Of a stretch of DNA of 64,000 nucleotides, positions 1 through 7,962 are shown one piece after another. The translations under genes and the position numbers were made by a program. Origin of the DNA: CAZNPA01 sp964575095 (GTDB lineage: Bacteria; Pseudomonadota; Alphaproteobacteria; Rickettsiales; SXRF01); assembly GCA_964575095.1 (NCBI GenBank), contig CAZNPA010000004.1:62001-126000 (forward strand), written 5' to 3'. The notes under the pieces are model-generated. The model had not been told where the DNA came from and ran no database searches. It saw nothing but the letters and a program-made list of their open reading frames with translations. Position 1 is the stretch's first letter. Each line of letters opens with the position of its first letter.

Positions 1-546
1 GCCGCCGCTGCCGACGATTCGCCGAAAGGCATCCGGTTACAGGCGATGCTGGAATTGATGTACGGCGCCGGGCTCCGCGTTTCCGAGCTGGTGGCGTTGA
101 AACTCTCGTCACTGCAAATCAAAGATGGCGGCATGGCCGACTTTCTGCTCGTCACCGGCAAAGGAAAGAAGGAACGCTTGGTGCCGGTCAATGCCAGCGC
201 CAAAGCGGCGCTTACACGTTATATGGATATACGGCAGGTATTTGGCAAAGATTCACCGTGGCTTTTCCCCAGCCGTGGCGATAAGCCCGTTTCGCGCGTG
301 AGTTTTTTCCTGTGGCTGAAGGCGCTGGCGGCCAAGGCCGGTATCGATCCCGCCATGATTTCGCCGCATACGCTCCGGCACTCCTTCGCCTCGCATTTGC
401 TCGAAGGCGGGGCCGATTTGCGTGTGATTCAGGAACTTTTGGGGCATTCCGATATTTCGACGACGCAGATTTATACGCACGTCGCCGGTGCTGAGCTTAG
501 GAAATTAGTGCAGGAAAAACATCCGCTAGCGCGGAAAAAGTCGTAA
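1..546 (+). CDS. xerD: Tyrosine recombinase XerD/XerC (C-terminal part)
   Basis: The reading frame is already open at the first base, so the N-terminal SAM-like core-binding domain lies outside the window. The visible 181 residues are the catalytic domain of a chromosome-dimer-resolving tyrosine recombinase that acts with FtsK at dif. The active-site set is present in order: Arg in GLRVSEL, Lys in TGKGKKERLVP, the HTLRHSF box (HxxR), His in LLGHSD and the nucleophile Tyr in TQIYTHV. The C-terminus has normal length. XerD fits better than XerC from the overall motif wording, but the two paralogs are hard to separate from this part alone. The gene runs convergently into the next one, overlapping it by 21 bases. 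Confidence 0.9.
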   Translation, partial: AAAADDSPKGIRLQAMLELMYGAGLRVSELVALKLSSLQIKDGGMADFLLVTGKGKKERLVPVNASAKAALTRYMDIRQVFGKDSPWLFPSRGDKPVSRVSFFLWLKALAAKAGIDPAMISPHTLRHSFASHLLEGGADLRVIQELLGHSDISTTQIYTHVAGAELRKLVQEKHPLARKKS

Positions 547-1422
547 AAACACCCGCATCATCGCCGGCAGCAGCGACCAGGCGATTTCGCTGACGGCGAT
601 AGCAAGAATCACCGGCGGCGGGAAATGCAGGAGCGCGAGGCTGACGCCGAGCGCCGCATTGTTAAAGCTGGAACAGGTGGCAAAGGTGATGCGTTCGGCT
701 CTGGGCGCCCTGCGCAGGGAAAACCAGCCGAAAATAATATAGATGGCAAAGCAGCAGGTGGTGACAAGGAGCGGCGCGCCTATCGCCATCGGGTCGGCCA
801 GTATCACGTCACGTTGCTTGGCGATGGCGAGTGCAATCACGAACGCCACCAGGAGCATCGAGAAAAATTTATTCTGGGCGTAGAAATACGCGGCGCTTTT
901 TTTATGTCGGCGCAGGAGCGCGTAAGCCGCCATCGGCAGGAGGACGCATATCGCCAAGGTCGAGAATAAATGCGCCGGCGCGGGCGCGGCGGCGTTTTTT
1001 ATCAGCGCGAAATGGAGCGGAATGATAAGCGGCGATAATATCTGGCTGATGATAACAATCGCAAACGCCGGCGGCACGGCACCGCCAAAAATATTAGTGA
1101 AGGCCGGGCTGGCTACGGCGGCCGGCAGCACCGAAAGCAGGAAAACAGCGGTGGCGTAGTCAGGAATGAATAGATTGGCCAGCCACCACAGGGCGATCGG
1201 CAGCAGCAGGAAACGTAGCGCATAAAACCTGCCGATATCGCGCCAGCGTATGGCGGCAAACCCGCCGTCTTTGAGCTTATAACAGGAAAAAAACGTCAAC
1301 AGCGTCAGCGCGACGATGGCCGATTCGTTGGGGAGTTGCGGCATGCCGGGAAGGATCAATCCTGCGACGCAGGAAAGAATCATCACCAGGCTGACGCGGG
1401 TTTCGATGAATTTCTTTAACAT
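526..1422 (-). CDS. Bile acid:sodium symporter-fold membrane transporter
   Basis: A 298-aa protein with about nine hydrophobic segments and small polar loops. The order of segments and the conserved stretch TFATCSSFNNAALGVSLAL resemble the SBF/BASS superfamily (bile acid, arsenite and organic-anion transporters). Substrate cannot be predicted. The start is placed at ATG 1422 (MLKKFIETRV). An in-frame ATG 36 bases upstream would put the first 12 residues inside a dispersed palindromic repeat and is probably not used. The 3' end overlaps xerD. Family assignment is by overall pattern, so moderate confidence. Confidence 0.6.
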   Translation of the reverse strand: MLKKFIETRVSLVMILSCVAGLILPGMPQLPNESAIVALTLLTFFSCYKLKDGGFAAIRWRDIGRFYALRFLLLPIALWWLANLFIPDYATAVFLLSVLPAAVASPAFTNIFGGAVPPAFAIVIISQILSPLIIPLHFALIKNAAAPAPAHLFSTLAICVLLPMAAYALLRRHKKSAAYFYAQNKFFSMLLVAFVIALAIAKQRDVILADPMAIGAPLLVTTCCFAIYIIFGWFSLRRAPRAERITFATCSSFNNAALGVSLALLHFPPPVILAIAVSEIAWSLLPAMMRVFLRLFPR

Positions 1423-1490
1423 CCTGAGCGAGCGTAGCGAGCCGAAGGAACTTTGCAAGTTGCAAAGCGAAAGATCCTTCGGCTACGGCC
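1421..1490. repeat. Dispersed palindromic repeat, copy 1
   Basis: The segment begins atcctgagcgagcg and ends with an inverted counterpart, gatccttcggctacg. Related copies lie at 2286-2335 and 6675-6792. It overlaps the start codon of the membrane transporter and creates a spurious N-terminal extension of that reading frame. Confidence 0.6.
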
Positions 1491-1513
1491 TTACGGAAAC
1501 GGGGATGACCAAT

Positions 1514-1546
1514 AAAAAAGGCGGGGAATTTCTCCCCGCCTTTATA
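1514..1546 (-). terminator. Rho-independent terminator
   Basis: An 11-bp GC-rich stem (aaaggcgggga paired with tccccgccttt) with a short loop. Read on the minus strand it ends in a T-run. It lies directly downstream of the 95-aa gene at 1558 and probably ends that transcript. Confidence 0.8.
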
Positions 1547-1557
1547 GATTGTTTGGA

Positions 1558-1845
1558 CTATCTGCTCGCTGCCAATACCTTATCACAAACACGTTTATTA
1601 TGTTGGCCGAGCTCATTAATAAGGGCTCCACAAAAAAGCTCGTCTCTTTTTTCGGGAGACAAGTTGGAAACCTTCAGATCAGAGGCCGTTTCCGCTAGTC
1701 TTTCCAGAACGGCCTGAAAATTTTGACGGGGGAGATCGTCCGCAACAAAAGCTTCTCCGGTTGCTTTTAACATATTCCCAAAATCATTACCGTATACCCG
1801 ATCGGCAAATTTCTTCCTTTTTTTATCCTCGTCTTTCTTTCTCAT
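1558..1845 (-). CDS. Small hypothetical protein, paralog of the next gene
   Basis: A 95-aa soluble protein with a lysine-rich N-terminus (MRKKDEDKKRKK), otherwise apparently helical. I do not recognise the family. A good Shine-Dalgarno (GAGGAG) sits 8 bases before the ATG, and the gene is followed by a strong terminator, so it looks real. Its core GNMLKATGEAFVADDL aligns with GTALKVIGDAYVEKKI of the neighbouring gene at 1877, and the alignment extends to a final NEL/KEL, suggesting an old tandem duplication. No catalytic motif, signal peptide or membrane segment is visible. Confidence 0.6.
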   Translation of the reverse strand: MRKKDEDKKRKKFADRVYGNDFGNMLKATGEAFVADDLPRQNFQAVLERLAETASDLKVSNLSPEKRDELFCGALINELGQHNKRVCDKVLAASR

Positions 1846-1876
1846 ATTTCGCTCTCCTCATGTTAAAGGGAAGATT

Positions 1877-2179
1877 TTATTCTCGCCTCCTTCTTGCGAG
1901 CATGGCAGCAGCAAATAAAGTAGTTGGACTGACCTCATCATTAGAGCTGGAGCTTCTATCTGTGCTTATGCGGTCTAGCTCTTTCGTGAGTGTGGCTACT
2001 AGAGCTGTGGGAGTTTTCCCCTTTGCGTCAATGGATTCCATCATCGCCGCGCATAATCTTTTTAATTCTTCAGGCTTTATTTTTTTTTCTACATAGGCAT
2101 CGCCAATTACTTTCAGCGCTGTTCCTAATTGTACACCAGGGCGTACTTGCTCTTGCCAGTGTTCCGGTGATTTTCCCAT
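1877..2179 (-). CDS. Small hypothetical protein, paralog of the gene at 1558
   Basis: A 100-aa soluble, helix-rich protein of unknown function. The start is placed at ATG 2179 (MGKSPEHWQEQV) because a strong Shine-Dalgarno (GGGGGGA) precedes it. An upstream in-frame ATG at 2221 has no such site. The middle (ALKVIGDAYVEKKIKPEELKR) is similar to the downstream neighbour, and the two are separated by only 31 bases, so they are probably one transcript ending at the terminator near 1530. The C-terminus is Arg-rich. Nothing points to a pathway. Confidence 0.6.
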   Translation of the reverse strand: MGKSPEHWQEQVRPGVQLGTALKVIGDAYVEKKIKPEELKRLCAAMMESIDAKGKTPTALVATLTKELDRISTDRSSSSNDEVSPTTLFAAAMLARRRRE

Positions 2180-2285
2180 AATGATTCCCCCCATATTGTT
2201 ATGGTCACAGCAATATATCAAATAATATTAACTATTGCAAGAGGGCGCCGGGCTGAGGCAAACCAACTATCACTCCAAACGAAGC

Positions 2286-2335
2286 CGAGGGATCTTAGAT
2301 CCCTCGACTGCGTGCGTATGTGCTCTGCTCAGAAC
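2286..2335. repeat. Dispersed palindromic repeat, copy 2
   Basis: A perfect 9-bp hairpin (cgagggatc / gatccctcg, loop tta) followed by sequence resembling the right half of copy 3 (ctcgactgcg ... gctcag). It lies just downstream of the nrdJ stop codon and could also stabilise the 3' end of that transcript. No T-run follows. Confidence 0.5.
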
Positions 2336-2342
2336 GGCGCGG

Positions 2343-5300
2343 TTACGAACAGCCGCTGGTGCTGCCGCAGGTGTTGCACTTCAGGCAGGTGCCATTTCTG
2401 ACCAGCGTGAAATTGCCGCATTCGCCGCAGGAATCGCCTTCGTAGCCTTTGGCTTTGGCCTGGCGGATTTTTTCGCGCAGGGCGTCTTTGTCCGGCGCTG
2501 AAATGCCGACTTGCACGATCTGGCTGTCTTCCGGATCGGGCGTTGCCAGTGCCACCGCTTCCAGCCGCTTATCGGTATCAGCGGCCAGCGCCAGAGCGCC
2601 GTGCGCCGTCGGTGCGCTGCTTACCGCCGGTTTGGGATTCGAGACGACATAGAGCTTGCCGCGCACGAAGCCGTTGCTGGTGGCCTTGTTGAACATGGGA
2701 AGTTCCGGTTGGTTGGCATCATCGGTCGGGCGCGTTGAATCGCCTTCGCCGCGGCCGATGGAATCGGACCTGAGATCGCCGACTTCGACGTGCGCCAGAT
2801 CATCGCGGCCGAGGTAGGAGATAGCGAGTTCGCGGAAGATGTAGTCCAGGATCGAGGTTGACATTTTGATTGCCTCGTTGCCTTCAACCATGCCCGAAGG
2901 TTCGAAGCGCGTAAAGGTGAAGGCGTCGACGAACTCTTCGAGCGGCACGCCGTATTGCAATCCGATCGAAACGGCGATGGCGAAGTTATTCATCAGCGAG
3001 CGGAAGGCGGCGCCTTCCTTGTGCATGTCGACGAAGATTTCGCCGAGCGCGCCGTCCTCGTATTCGCCGGTGCGCAGATACACCTTGTGTCCGGCGACGG
3101 CGGCTTTTTGCGTATAGCCCTTGCGGCGCTCGGGCAGACGGCGGCGCGAATTGTCGCGGATAACGCGCTCAATGACGCGCTCGGTCAGCCGTTCGGCGAC
3201 GACCTGCGGCGAACGCAGGTTACGCATGGCGGCCTCGCGGTCGTCCTCTTCGAGGTCATCGGCGAGCTCGGCGGCGACGGCGGCATTCAAGGGTTGCGAC
3301 AGCTTCGAGCCGTCGCGGTACAGCGCATTGGCCTTAAGGCACAGTTTCCATGACATCATGTAGGCATCGGCGCATTCCTCGACTGTCGCCGAATTGGGCA
3401 TGTTAATCGTTTTGCTGATGGCGCCGGAAATGAACGGCTGCGCGGCGGCCATCATGTGGATATGGCTGGCGGCGGAAAGGAAACGCTTGCCTTTTCTGCC
3501 GCAGGGATTGGCGCAATCGAAGACGGGCAGGTGCTCGTCTTTCAACTGCGGTGCGCCCTCCAGCGTCATCGTGCCGCAGCAATATTCGTTGGCGGCTTCG
3601 ATGTCGGACTTGGAGAAGCCGAGCGCTTGCAGCATGTCGAACGAGAAATCGTTGAGTTGCGCATCGGTCAGCTTCAGTTTTTCTTTGCAGAATTCTTCGC
3701 CGAGCGCCCATTTGTTGAAGGCAAATTTGATTTCGAAGGCGGAGGCCAGCGCTTTTTCGATTTTGGCCAGCGCGTCATCATCAAATCCTTTGGCTTTCAG
3801 GGCGGCGTGGTTGACGCCGGGCGCATCTTTTAAGCTGCCACGGCCGACGGCATAATTAGCGATGTCGTCGATCTCTTGTTGCGAATAGCCGAGAACCCGG
3901 AGCGCTTCCGGCACTTGCTGGTTGATGATTTTGAAATAGCCGCCGCCGGCGAGTTTCTTGAATTTCACCAGCGCGAAATCGGGCTCGATACCGGTGGTGT
4001 CGCAATCCATGACCAGGCCGATGGTGCCGGTCGGCGCGATGCAGGTCGCCTGCGCGTTGCGGTAGCCATATTTTTCGCCCAGCATCAGCGCGGTGTCCCA
4101 CGCCTTCTTGGCGGCTTTGACCAGTGCCTTGTCGTGGCAATGCGCGGTGTCGAGTGGGACCGGCGGAATCGTGAGGCCTTCGTAGCCTTCGCTTTCGCCC
4201 AGCGCCGCCTGGCGGTGATTTTTCATCACGCGCAGCATGTCCTGCTTGTTGATGTCATAGCCATCGAACGGGCCCATCTCCTTGGCCATTTCAGCCGAGG
4301 TGGCATAGGAAACGCCGGTCATGATGGCGGTGATGGCGCCGGTGATGGCGCGGCCTTCCGGGCTGTCATAGGCGATGCCGGTGGCCATTAAGAGGCCGCC
4401 GATATTGGCATACCCTAACCCTAGCGTCCGGAAATCGTAGCTGAGGCGCGCGATTTCTTTCGACGGGAATTGTGCCATCGCCACCGAGATTTCGAGCACG
4501 ATCGTCCACAGGCGCGTGGCGTATTCAAAGGAATCGATATTGAAGGAACCGTTCTCGCGTTTGAACTTCAGCAAGTTGATCGAAGCCAGATTGCAGGCGG
4601 TGTCATCGAGGAACATGTATTCCGAGCACGGGTTGCTGGCGCGGATACGGCCGGACTGCGGGCAGGTGTGCCACTCGTTGATGGTGGTGTCGTATTGCAG
4701 TCCCGGATCGGCGCATGCCCAGGCGGCGTAAGCGATCTGATCCCATAATTCTTTGGCCGGCAGCGATTTCGATACGCTGCCGTCTTTACGGCGGGTTAAA
4801 TCCCACGATTTGCCGGAAAGCGCCGCTTCCAGAAATTCGTTGGTGACACGCACCGAGTTGTTTGAGTTCTGGCCGGAGACGGTGAGGTAGGCCTCCGAAT
4901 CCCAGTCGGTGTCGTATTCGGGGAAGTTGAGCTCGGTGAATCCCTGCCTGGCGAACTGGATGATGCGCTGTATATAATTTTCCGGCACCAGCGATTTGCG
5001 CGCGGCGTGGATGGCGGATTTCAGCGCCGGGTTGTCGGACGGATTAAAGCGGCTTTCGGATTCGCCTTGCTGGCAGGCGGCCATGATCGTGGCCAGATGC
5101 TTGCGGCAGAGCTTGGAGCCGGTGACGAGCGCCGCCACTTTTTGTTCTTCGAGCACCTTCCAGTTGATGAAGGTTTCGATATCGGGATGGTCGACGTCGA
5201 CCACCACCATTTTGGCGGCGCGCCGCGTCGTGCCGCCGGACTTGATGGCACCGGCCGCGCGATCGCCGATCTTGAGGAAACTCATTAGGCCGGAGGATTT

Positions 5301-6047
5301 TCCGCCGCCGGAGAGTTTTTCGCCGTTACCGCGCAAGGAAGAAAAATTCGATCCGGTACCGGAACCATATTTAAACAGGCGTGCCTCGCGCTCCCATAAA
5401 TCCATGATGCCGCCGTCGTTGACGAGATCATCCGAGACGCTCTGGATGAAGCAGGCGTGCGGCTGCGGGCGCTCGTAGGCGCTCTTGCTTTTGGTGACTT
5501 TTTTCGTGTCGGGGTCGACATAAAAATGCCCCTGACTCGGGCCGTCGATGCCGTAGGCCCAATGCAGGCCGGTGTTGAACCATTGCGGCGAGTTGGGTGC
5601 GGCGAGTTGCATCGCCAGCATGTAACGCATCTCGTCGTAGAAAGTCTGCGCGTCTTTTTCGGTATCGAAATAGCCGCCTTTCCAACCCCAATAGGTCCAC
5701 GCCCCCGCTAAGCGATCGAACACCTGCTTTGAGGAATTTTCGCCGACATAGCGTTCGTTCTCAGGAAGTTTGGAAAGGGCATCTTCATCGGGAACGCTCT
5801 TCCAGAGCCAGCTTGGGACGGCATTTTCTTCGAATTTTTTAAGACGCGCGGCGATGCCGGCTTTCCTGAAATATTTCTGCGCCAGCACGTCGCCGGCGAC
5901 TTGCGACCATTGCTGCGGCACTTCGGTACCCAAGGCTTCGAATACAGCCGATCCATCCGGATTTTTCATCACGACATCGACTTTTTTGAATGCGATCGTG
6001 TCGTAAACGGGCGTGCCAGCCTTGGTGAAATGCCTGTCAATGCGCAT
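2343..6047 (-). CDS. nrdJ: Adenosylcobalamin-dependent ribonucleoside-diphosphate reductase (class II)
   Basis: A 1234-aa class II ribonucleotide reductase that makes deoxyribonucleotides using an adenosylcobalamin-generated thiyl radical, so it works with or without oxygen. Visible family motifs are HACFIQSV (first redox cysteine), the active-site loop SNPCSEYMFLD (Asn, Cys, Glu), APTGTIGLVMDCDTTG in the barrel, and a C-terminal Cys-rich tail (CGECG ... CLKCNTCG) that matches the zinc-ribbon/redox tail of alphaproteobacterial NrdJ. Length is normal for this long form. The start MRIDRHFTKAGTPVYD is typical. The upstream region carries two NrdR boxes and DnaA boxes, and no cobalamin riboswitch was seen. 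No nrdAB is in view, so this may be the main reductase. Confidence 0.96.
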   Translation of the reverse strand: MRIDRHFTKAGTPVYDTIAFKKVDVVMKNPDGSAVFEALGTEVPQQWSQVAGDVLAQKYFRKAGIAARLKKFEENAVPSWLWKSVPDEDALSKLPENERYVGENSSKQVFDRLAGAWTYWGWKGGYFDTEKDAQTFYDEMRYMLAMQLAAPNSPQWFNTGLHWAYGIDGPSQGHFYVDPDTKKVTKSKSAYERPQPHACFIQSVSDDLVNDGGIMDLWEREARLFKYGSGTGSNFSSLRGNGEKLSGGGKSSGLMSFLKIGDRAAGAIKSGGTTRRAAKMVVVDVDHPDIETFINWKVLEEQKVAALVTGSKLCRKHLATIMAACQQGESESRFNPSDNPALKSAIHAARKSLVPENYIQRIIQFARQGFTELNFPEYDTDWDSEAYLTVSGQNSNNSVRVTNEFLEAALSGKSWDLTRRKDGSVSKSLPAKELWDQIAYAAWACADPGLQYDTTINEWHTCPQSGRIRASNPCSEYMFLDDTACNLASINLLKFKRENGSFNIDSFEYATRLWTIVLEISVAMAQFPSKEIARLSYDFRTLGLGYANIGGLLMATGIAYDSPEGRAITGAITAIMTGVSYATSAEMAKEMGPFDGYDINKQDMLRVMKNHRQAALGESEGYEGLTIPPVPLDTAHCHDKALVKAAKKAWDTALMLGEKYGYRNAQATCIAPTGTIGLVMDCDTTGIEPDFALVKFKKLAGGGYFKIINQQVPEALRVLGYSQQEIDDIANYAVGRGSLKDAPGVNHAALKAKGFDDDALAKIEKALASAFEIKFAFNKWALGEEFCKEKLKLTDAQLNDFSFDMLQALGFSKSDIEAANEYCCGTMTLEGAPQLKDEHLPVFDCANPCGRKGKRFLSAASHIHMMAAAQPFISGAISKTINMPNSATVEECADAYMMSWKLCLKANALYRDGSKLSQPLNAAVAAELADDLEEDDREAAMRNLRSPQVVAERLTERVIERVIRDNSRRRLPERRKGYTQKAAVAGHKVYLRTGEYEDGALGEIFVDMHKEGAAFRSLMNNFAIAVSIGLQYGVPLEEFVDAFTFTRFEPSGMVEGNEAIKMSTSILDYIFRELAISYLGRDDLAHVEVGDLRSDSIGRGEGDSTRPTDDANQPELPMFNKATSNGFVRGKLYVVSNPKPAVSSAPTAHGALALAADTDKRLEAVALATPDPEDSQIVQVGISAPDKDALREKIRQAKAKGYEGDSCGECGNFTLVRNGTCLKCNTCGSTSGCS

Positions 6048-6222
6048 AGTGTCTTCCCCCAGAAGAAAATATTATAATACGGTTTTTTCTCGCGTGCGGT
6101 AGTGAAATGACGGTTGGAAAGCAAAGAAAACCAGTGTTTTTTTGTCTCTTCCGTCACCTAAAGTTGGAATTAATTTGGAATCGGAGCGTAACGCCCAACC
6201 TAAACATTACAAAAATGTAATG

Positions 6223-6269
6223 CAACTATATATTGTGCTTGACACATATTTTTATACTACATCCTGTGG
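6223..6269 (-). promoter_or_regulatory. Tandem NrdR boxes upstream of nrdJ
   Basis: Box 1 (6223-6238, caactatatattgtgc) matches 13 of 16 positions of the NrdR consensus acaCwAtATaTwGtgt. Box 2 (6254-6269, atactacatcctgtgg) matches 11 of 16. The offset is exactly 31 bp, three helical turns, which is the classic NrdR arrangement. They lie about 180-220 bp before the nrdJ start, so a long leader or a distal promoter is implied. Confidence 0.75.
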
Positions 6270-6361
6270 ATATGTTGCAAAATGACACTATGTGAAAACT
6301 GGGGATAACCAGCGTTTTCTGCTGCCTCCGTACATATAGTATGGGAAGAATCTGTGGATAA
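6265..6361. promoter_or_regulatory. Three DnaA-box-like sites in an AT-rich intergenic region
   Basis: TGTGGATAA at 6353-6361 is a perfect complement of the DnaA box TTATCCACA. TGTGGATAT (6265-6273) and TGGGGATAA (6300-6308) each have one mismatch. All three point the same way within 97 bp. They could let DnaA regulate nrdJ, as known for E. coli nrdAB, or be part of a replication-related locus. Confidence 0.55.
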
Positions 6362-6444
6362 GAGGGTGCACAACACTGATATTGAGTAAGGCGCATATTT
6401 ATTATAGGCTGATTCTGCATTTTCCCTATTATAAGGTTCCGTTC

Positions 6445-6675
6445 ATGCCCATCGAAATCAACCCCAACCGAATTAATTCCACCGGCAATGCCGCCGGCAG
6501 GCGCGACCGCCAGCCTGCCGCAGAGAACCAGACGCCGGCGGCGGCGCCCAAACGCGCGCATGTCAATTTCATTCCTTCGCCGGAATCGCTGGCGACGATG
6601 ATTCGTGGCGCCGTTGCCGCACTGAAACGCGGCGCGCGCTGGGATCGCGGTGCGATAGTGAATCTTTTAGTTTAA
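6445..6675 (+). CDS. Small hypothetical protein, FlgM-like layout
   Basis: A 76-aa protein starting at ATG 6445 with a weak AAGG ribosome site; an upstream in-frame ATG at 6382 would add 21 unlikely residues. The N-terminal half is disordered-looking, rich in Asn, Arg, Ala and Pro. The C-terminal half (LATMIRGAVAALKRGARWDRGAIVNLL) would form amphipathic helices. This is the layout of the anti-sigma-28 factor FlgM, whose C-terminal helices contain a similar alternating pattern, but no flagellar gene is nearby. The gene ends one base into a dispersed repeat. Function is uncertain; it may also be a non-flagellar small protein. Confidence 0.4.
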   Translation: MPIEINPNRINSTGNAAGRRDRQPAAENQTPAAAPKRAHVNFIPSPESLATMIRGAVAALKRGARWDRGAIVNLLV

Positions 6676-6792
6676 TCCTGAGCGAAGGCCTTCAGGCCTG
6701 AGTCGAAGGATCTTTTCATTCCCCGTTAATTGTTTTATAAGATCCTTCGACTACGTTCGCGTTACCGCTCACTTCGCTCAGGATGTTATAGC
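6675..6792. repeat. Dispersed palindromic repeat, copy 3 (compound)
   Basis: Two inverted units: atcctgagcgaag ... gtcgaaggatc on the left and gatccttcgactacg ... cttcgctcaggat on the right. Together they nearly form one 115-bp palindrome. It fills the gap between the small gene at 6445 and gcdH and generates a false 21-residue extension upstream of gcdH. Confidence 0.65.
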
Positions 6793-7962
6793 ATGACCTT
6801 CAACTGGGAAGACCCGTTTCTCCTCAACGACCAACTGACCGATGAAGAGCGCATGGTACGCGACTCGACGCGCTCTTACGCCCGCGAGAAATTATTTCCG
6901 CGCATTCTCGAAGCCAACCGCCACGAAAAATTCGACGTGAAGATCATGCGTGAGATGGGCGAGCTGGGACTCTTCGGCGCCACGATCAAAGGTTATGGCT
7001 GCGCCGGCATCAGCCATGTTGCCTACGGCCTCATCTGCAAAGAAGTCGAATGGGTGGATTCCGGATATCGCTCGGCGCTCTCGGTGCAATCGGCGCTGGT
7101 GATGCACCCTATATATACGTGGGGATCGGAGGCGCAGAAGGAAAAATATTTGCCCAAGCTCGCCAAGGGTGAATGGATCGGCTGCTTCGGCCTTACCGAA
7201 CCCGACCACGGTTCCGATCCCGGTAGCATGATTACGCGCGCCACCAAAACCAAAGGCGGCTATATTTTAAACGGCGCCAAAAACTGGATCACCAACTCAC
7301 CGATCGCCGATGTATTTGTAGTCTGGGGAAAGCTCGACGACAAAATCCGCGGCTTCGTTTTAGAAAAGGGAATGAAGGGGCTCACCGCGCCCAAGATTGA
7401 AGGCAAGATGAGCCTGCGCGCGTCCACTACCGGCATGATCTCGATGCAGGATGTATTTGTGCCGGAAGAAAATATGTTTCCGGAAGTCAGTGGCCTCAAA
7501 GGTCCATTCTCGTGCTTGAACAAGGCGCGCTACGGCATCGGCTGGGGGGCGCTGGGTGCGGCGCAGTTCTGCTACGAAGCGGCGCGCACCTATACTATGG
7601 AGCGCAAGCAGTTTGGCCGGCCGCTTGCTGCCAATCAATTGATCCAGAAAAAACTGGCCGACATGATGGTCGATATCGCACTGGGATTGGAAGCATGTTT
7701 TCGCGTTGGTAGGCTGATCGACGAAAATAAATCCGACCCGGCCATGATCTCGATGATCAAGCGCAACTCGGCGGGCAAGGCGCTCGACATTGCGAGAACC
7801 GCGCGCGACATGCACGGCGGCAACGGTGTGGCCGACGAGTACCATGTCATCCGCCACGCGATGAATCTGGAAAGCGTCAACACCTACGAAGGCACGCACG
7901 ACATCCATGCGCTCATATTAGGCAGGGCGATTACCGGCCTGCAGGCGTTTCAACCGGAATGA
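6793..7962 (+). CDS. gcdH: Glutaryl-CoA dehydrogenase
   Basis: A 389-aa acyl-CoA dehydrogenase that oxidises and decarboxylates glutaryl-CoA to crotonyl-CoA in lysine/tryptophan breakdown, using FAD and an electron-transfer flavoprotein. The family pattern CFGLTEPDHGSDPGSM and the wording ATIKGYGCAG and YRSALSVQSALVMHPI are characteristic of GcdH rather than other acyl-CoA dehydrogenases. The catalytic base is Glu366 in NTYEGTHDIHALILGRAITG. The start MTFNWEDPFLL (6793) is chosen because sequence further upstream belongs to the repeat. It is followed with a 4-base overlap by the gene at 7959. The crotonase at 9519 on the other strand could act on the product. Confidence 0.93.
   Translation: MTFNWEDPFLLNDQLTDEERMVRDSTRSYAREKLFPRILEANRHEKFDVKIMREMGELGLFGATIKGYGCAGISHVAYGLICKEVEWVDSGYRSALSVQSALVMHPIYTWGSEAQKEKYLPKLAKGEWIGCFGLTEPDHGSDPGSMITRATKTKGGYILNGAKNWITNSPIADVFVVWGKLDDKIRGFVLEKGMKGLTAPKIEGKMSLRASTTGMISMQDVFVPEENMFPEVSGLKGPFSCLNKARYGIGWGALGAAQFCYEAARTYTMERKQFGRPLAANQLIQKKLADMMVDIALGLEACFRVGRLIDENKSDPAMISMIKRNSAGKALDIARTARDMHGGNGVADEYHVIRHAMNLESVNTYEGTHDIHALILGRAITGLQAFQPE

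Noticed and set aside
6048..6222. Cobalamin riboswitch upstream of nrdJ
   Set aside because: I looked for a B12-box-like core and the flanking stems in the leader and found none.
6223..6400. Chromosomal origin of replication
   Set aside because: Three DnaA boxes in AT-rich DNA are suggestive but there is no AT-rich 13-mer array, dnaA, gidA or hemE nearby. Kept only as a possibility under the DnaA finding.
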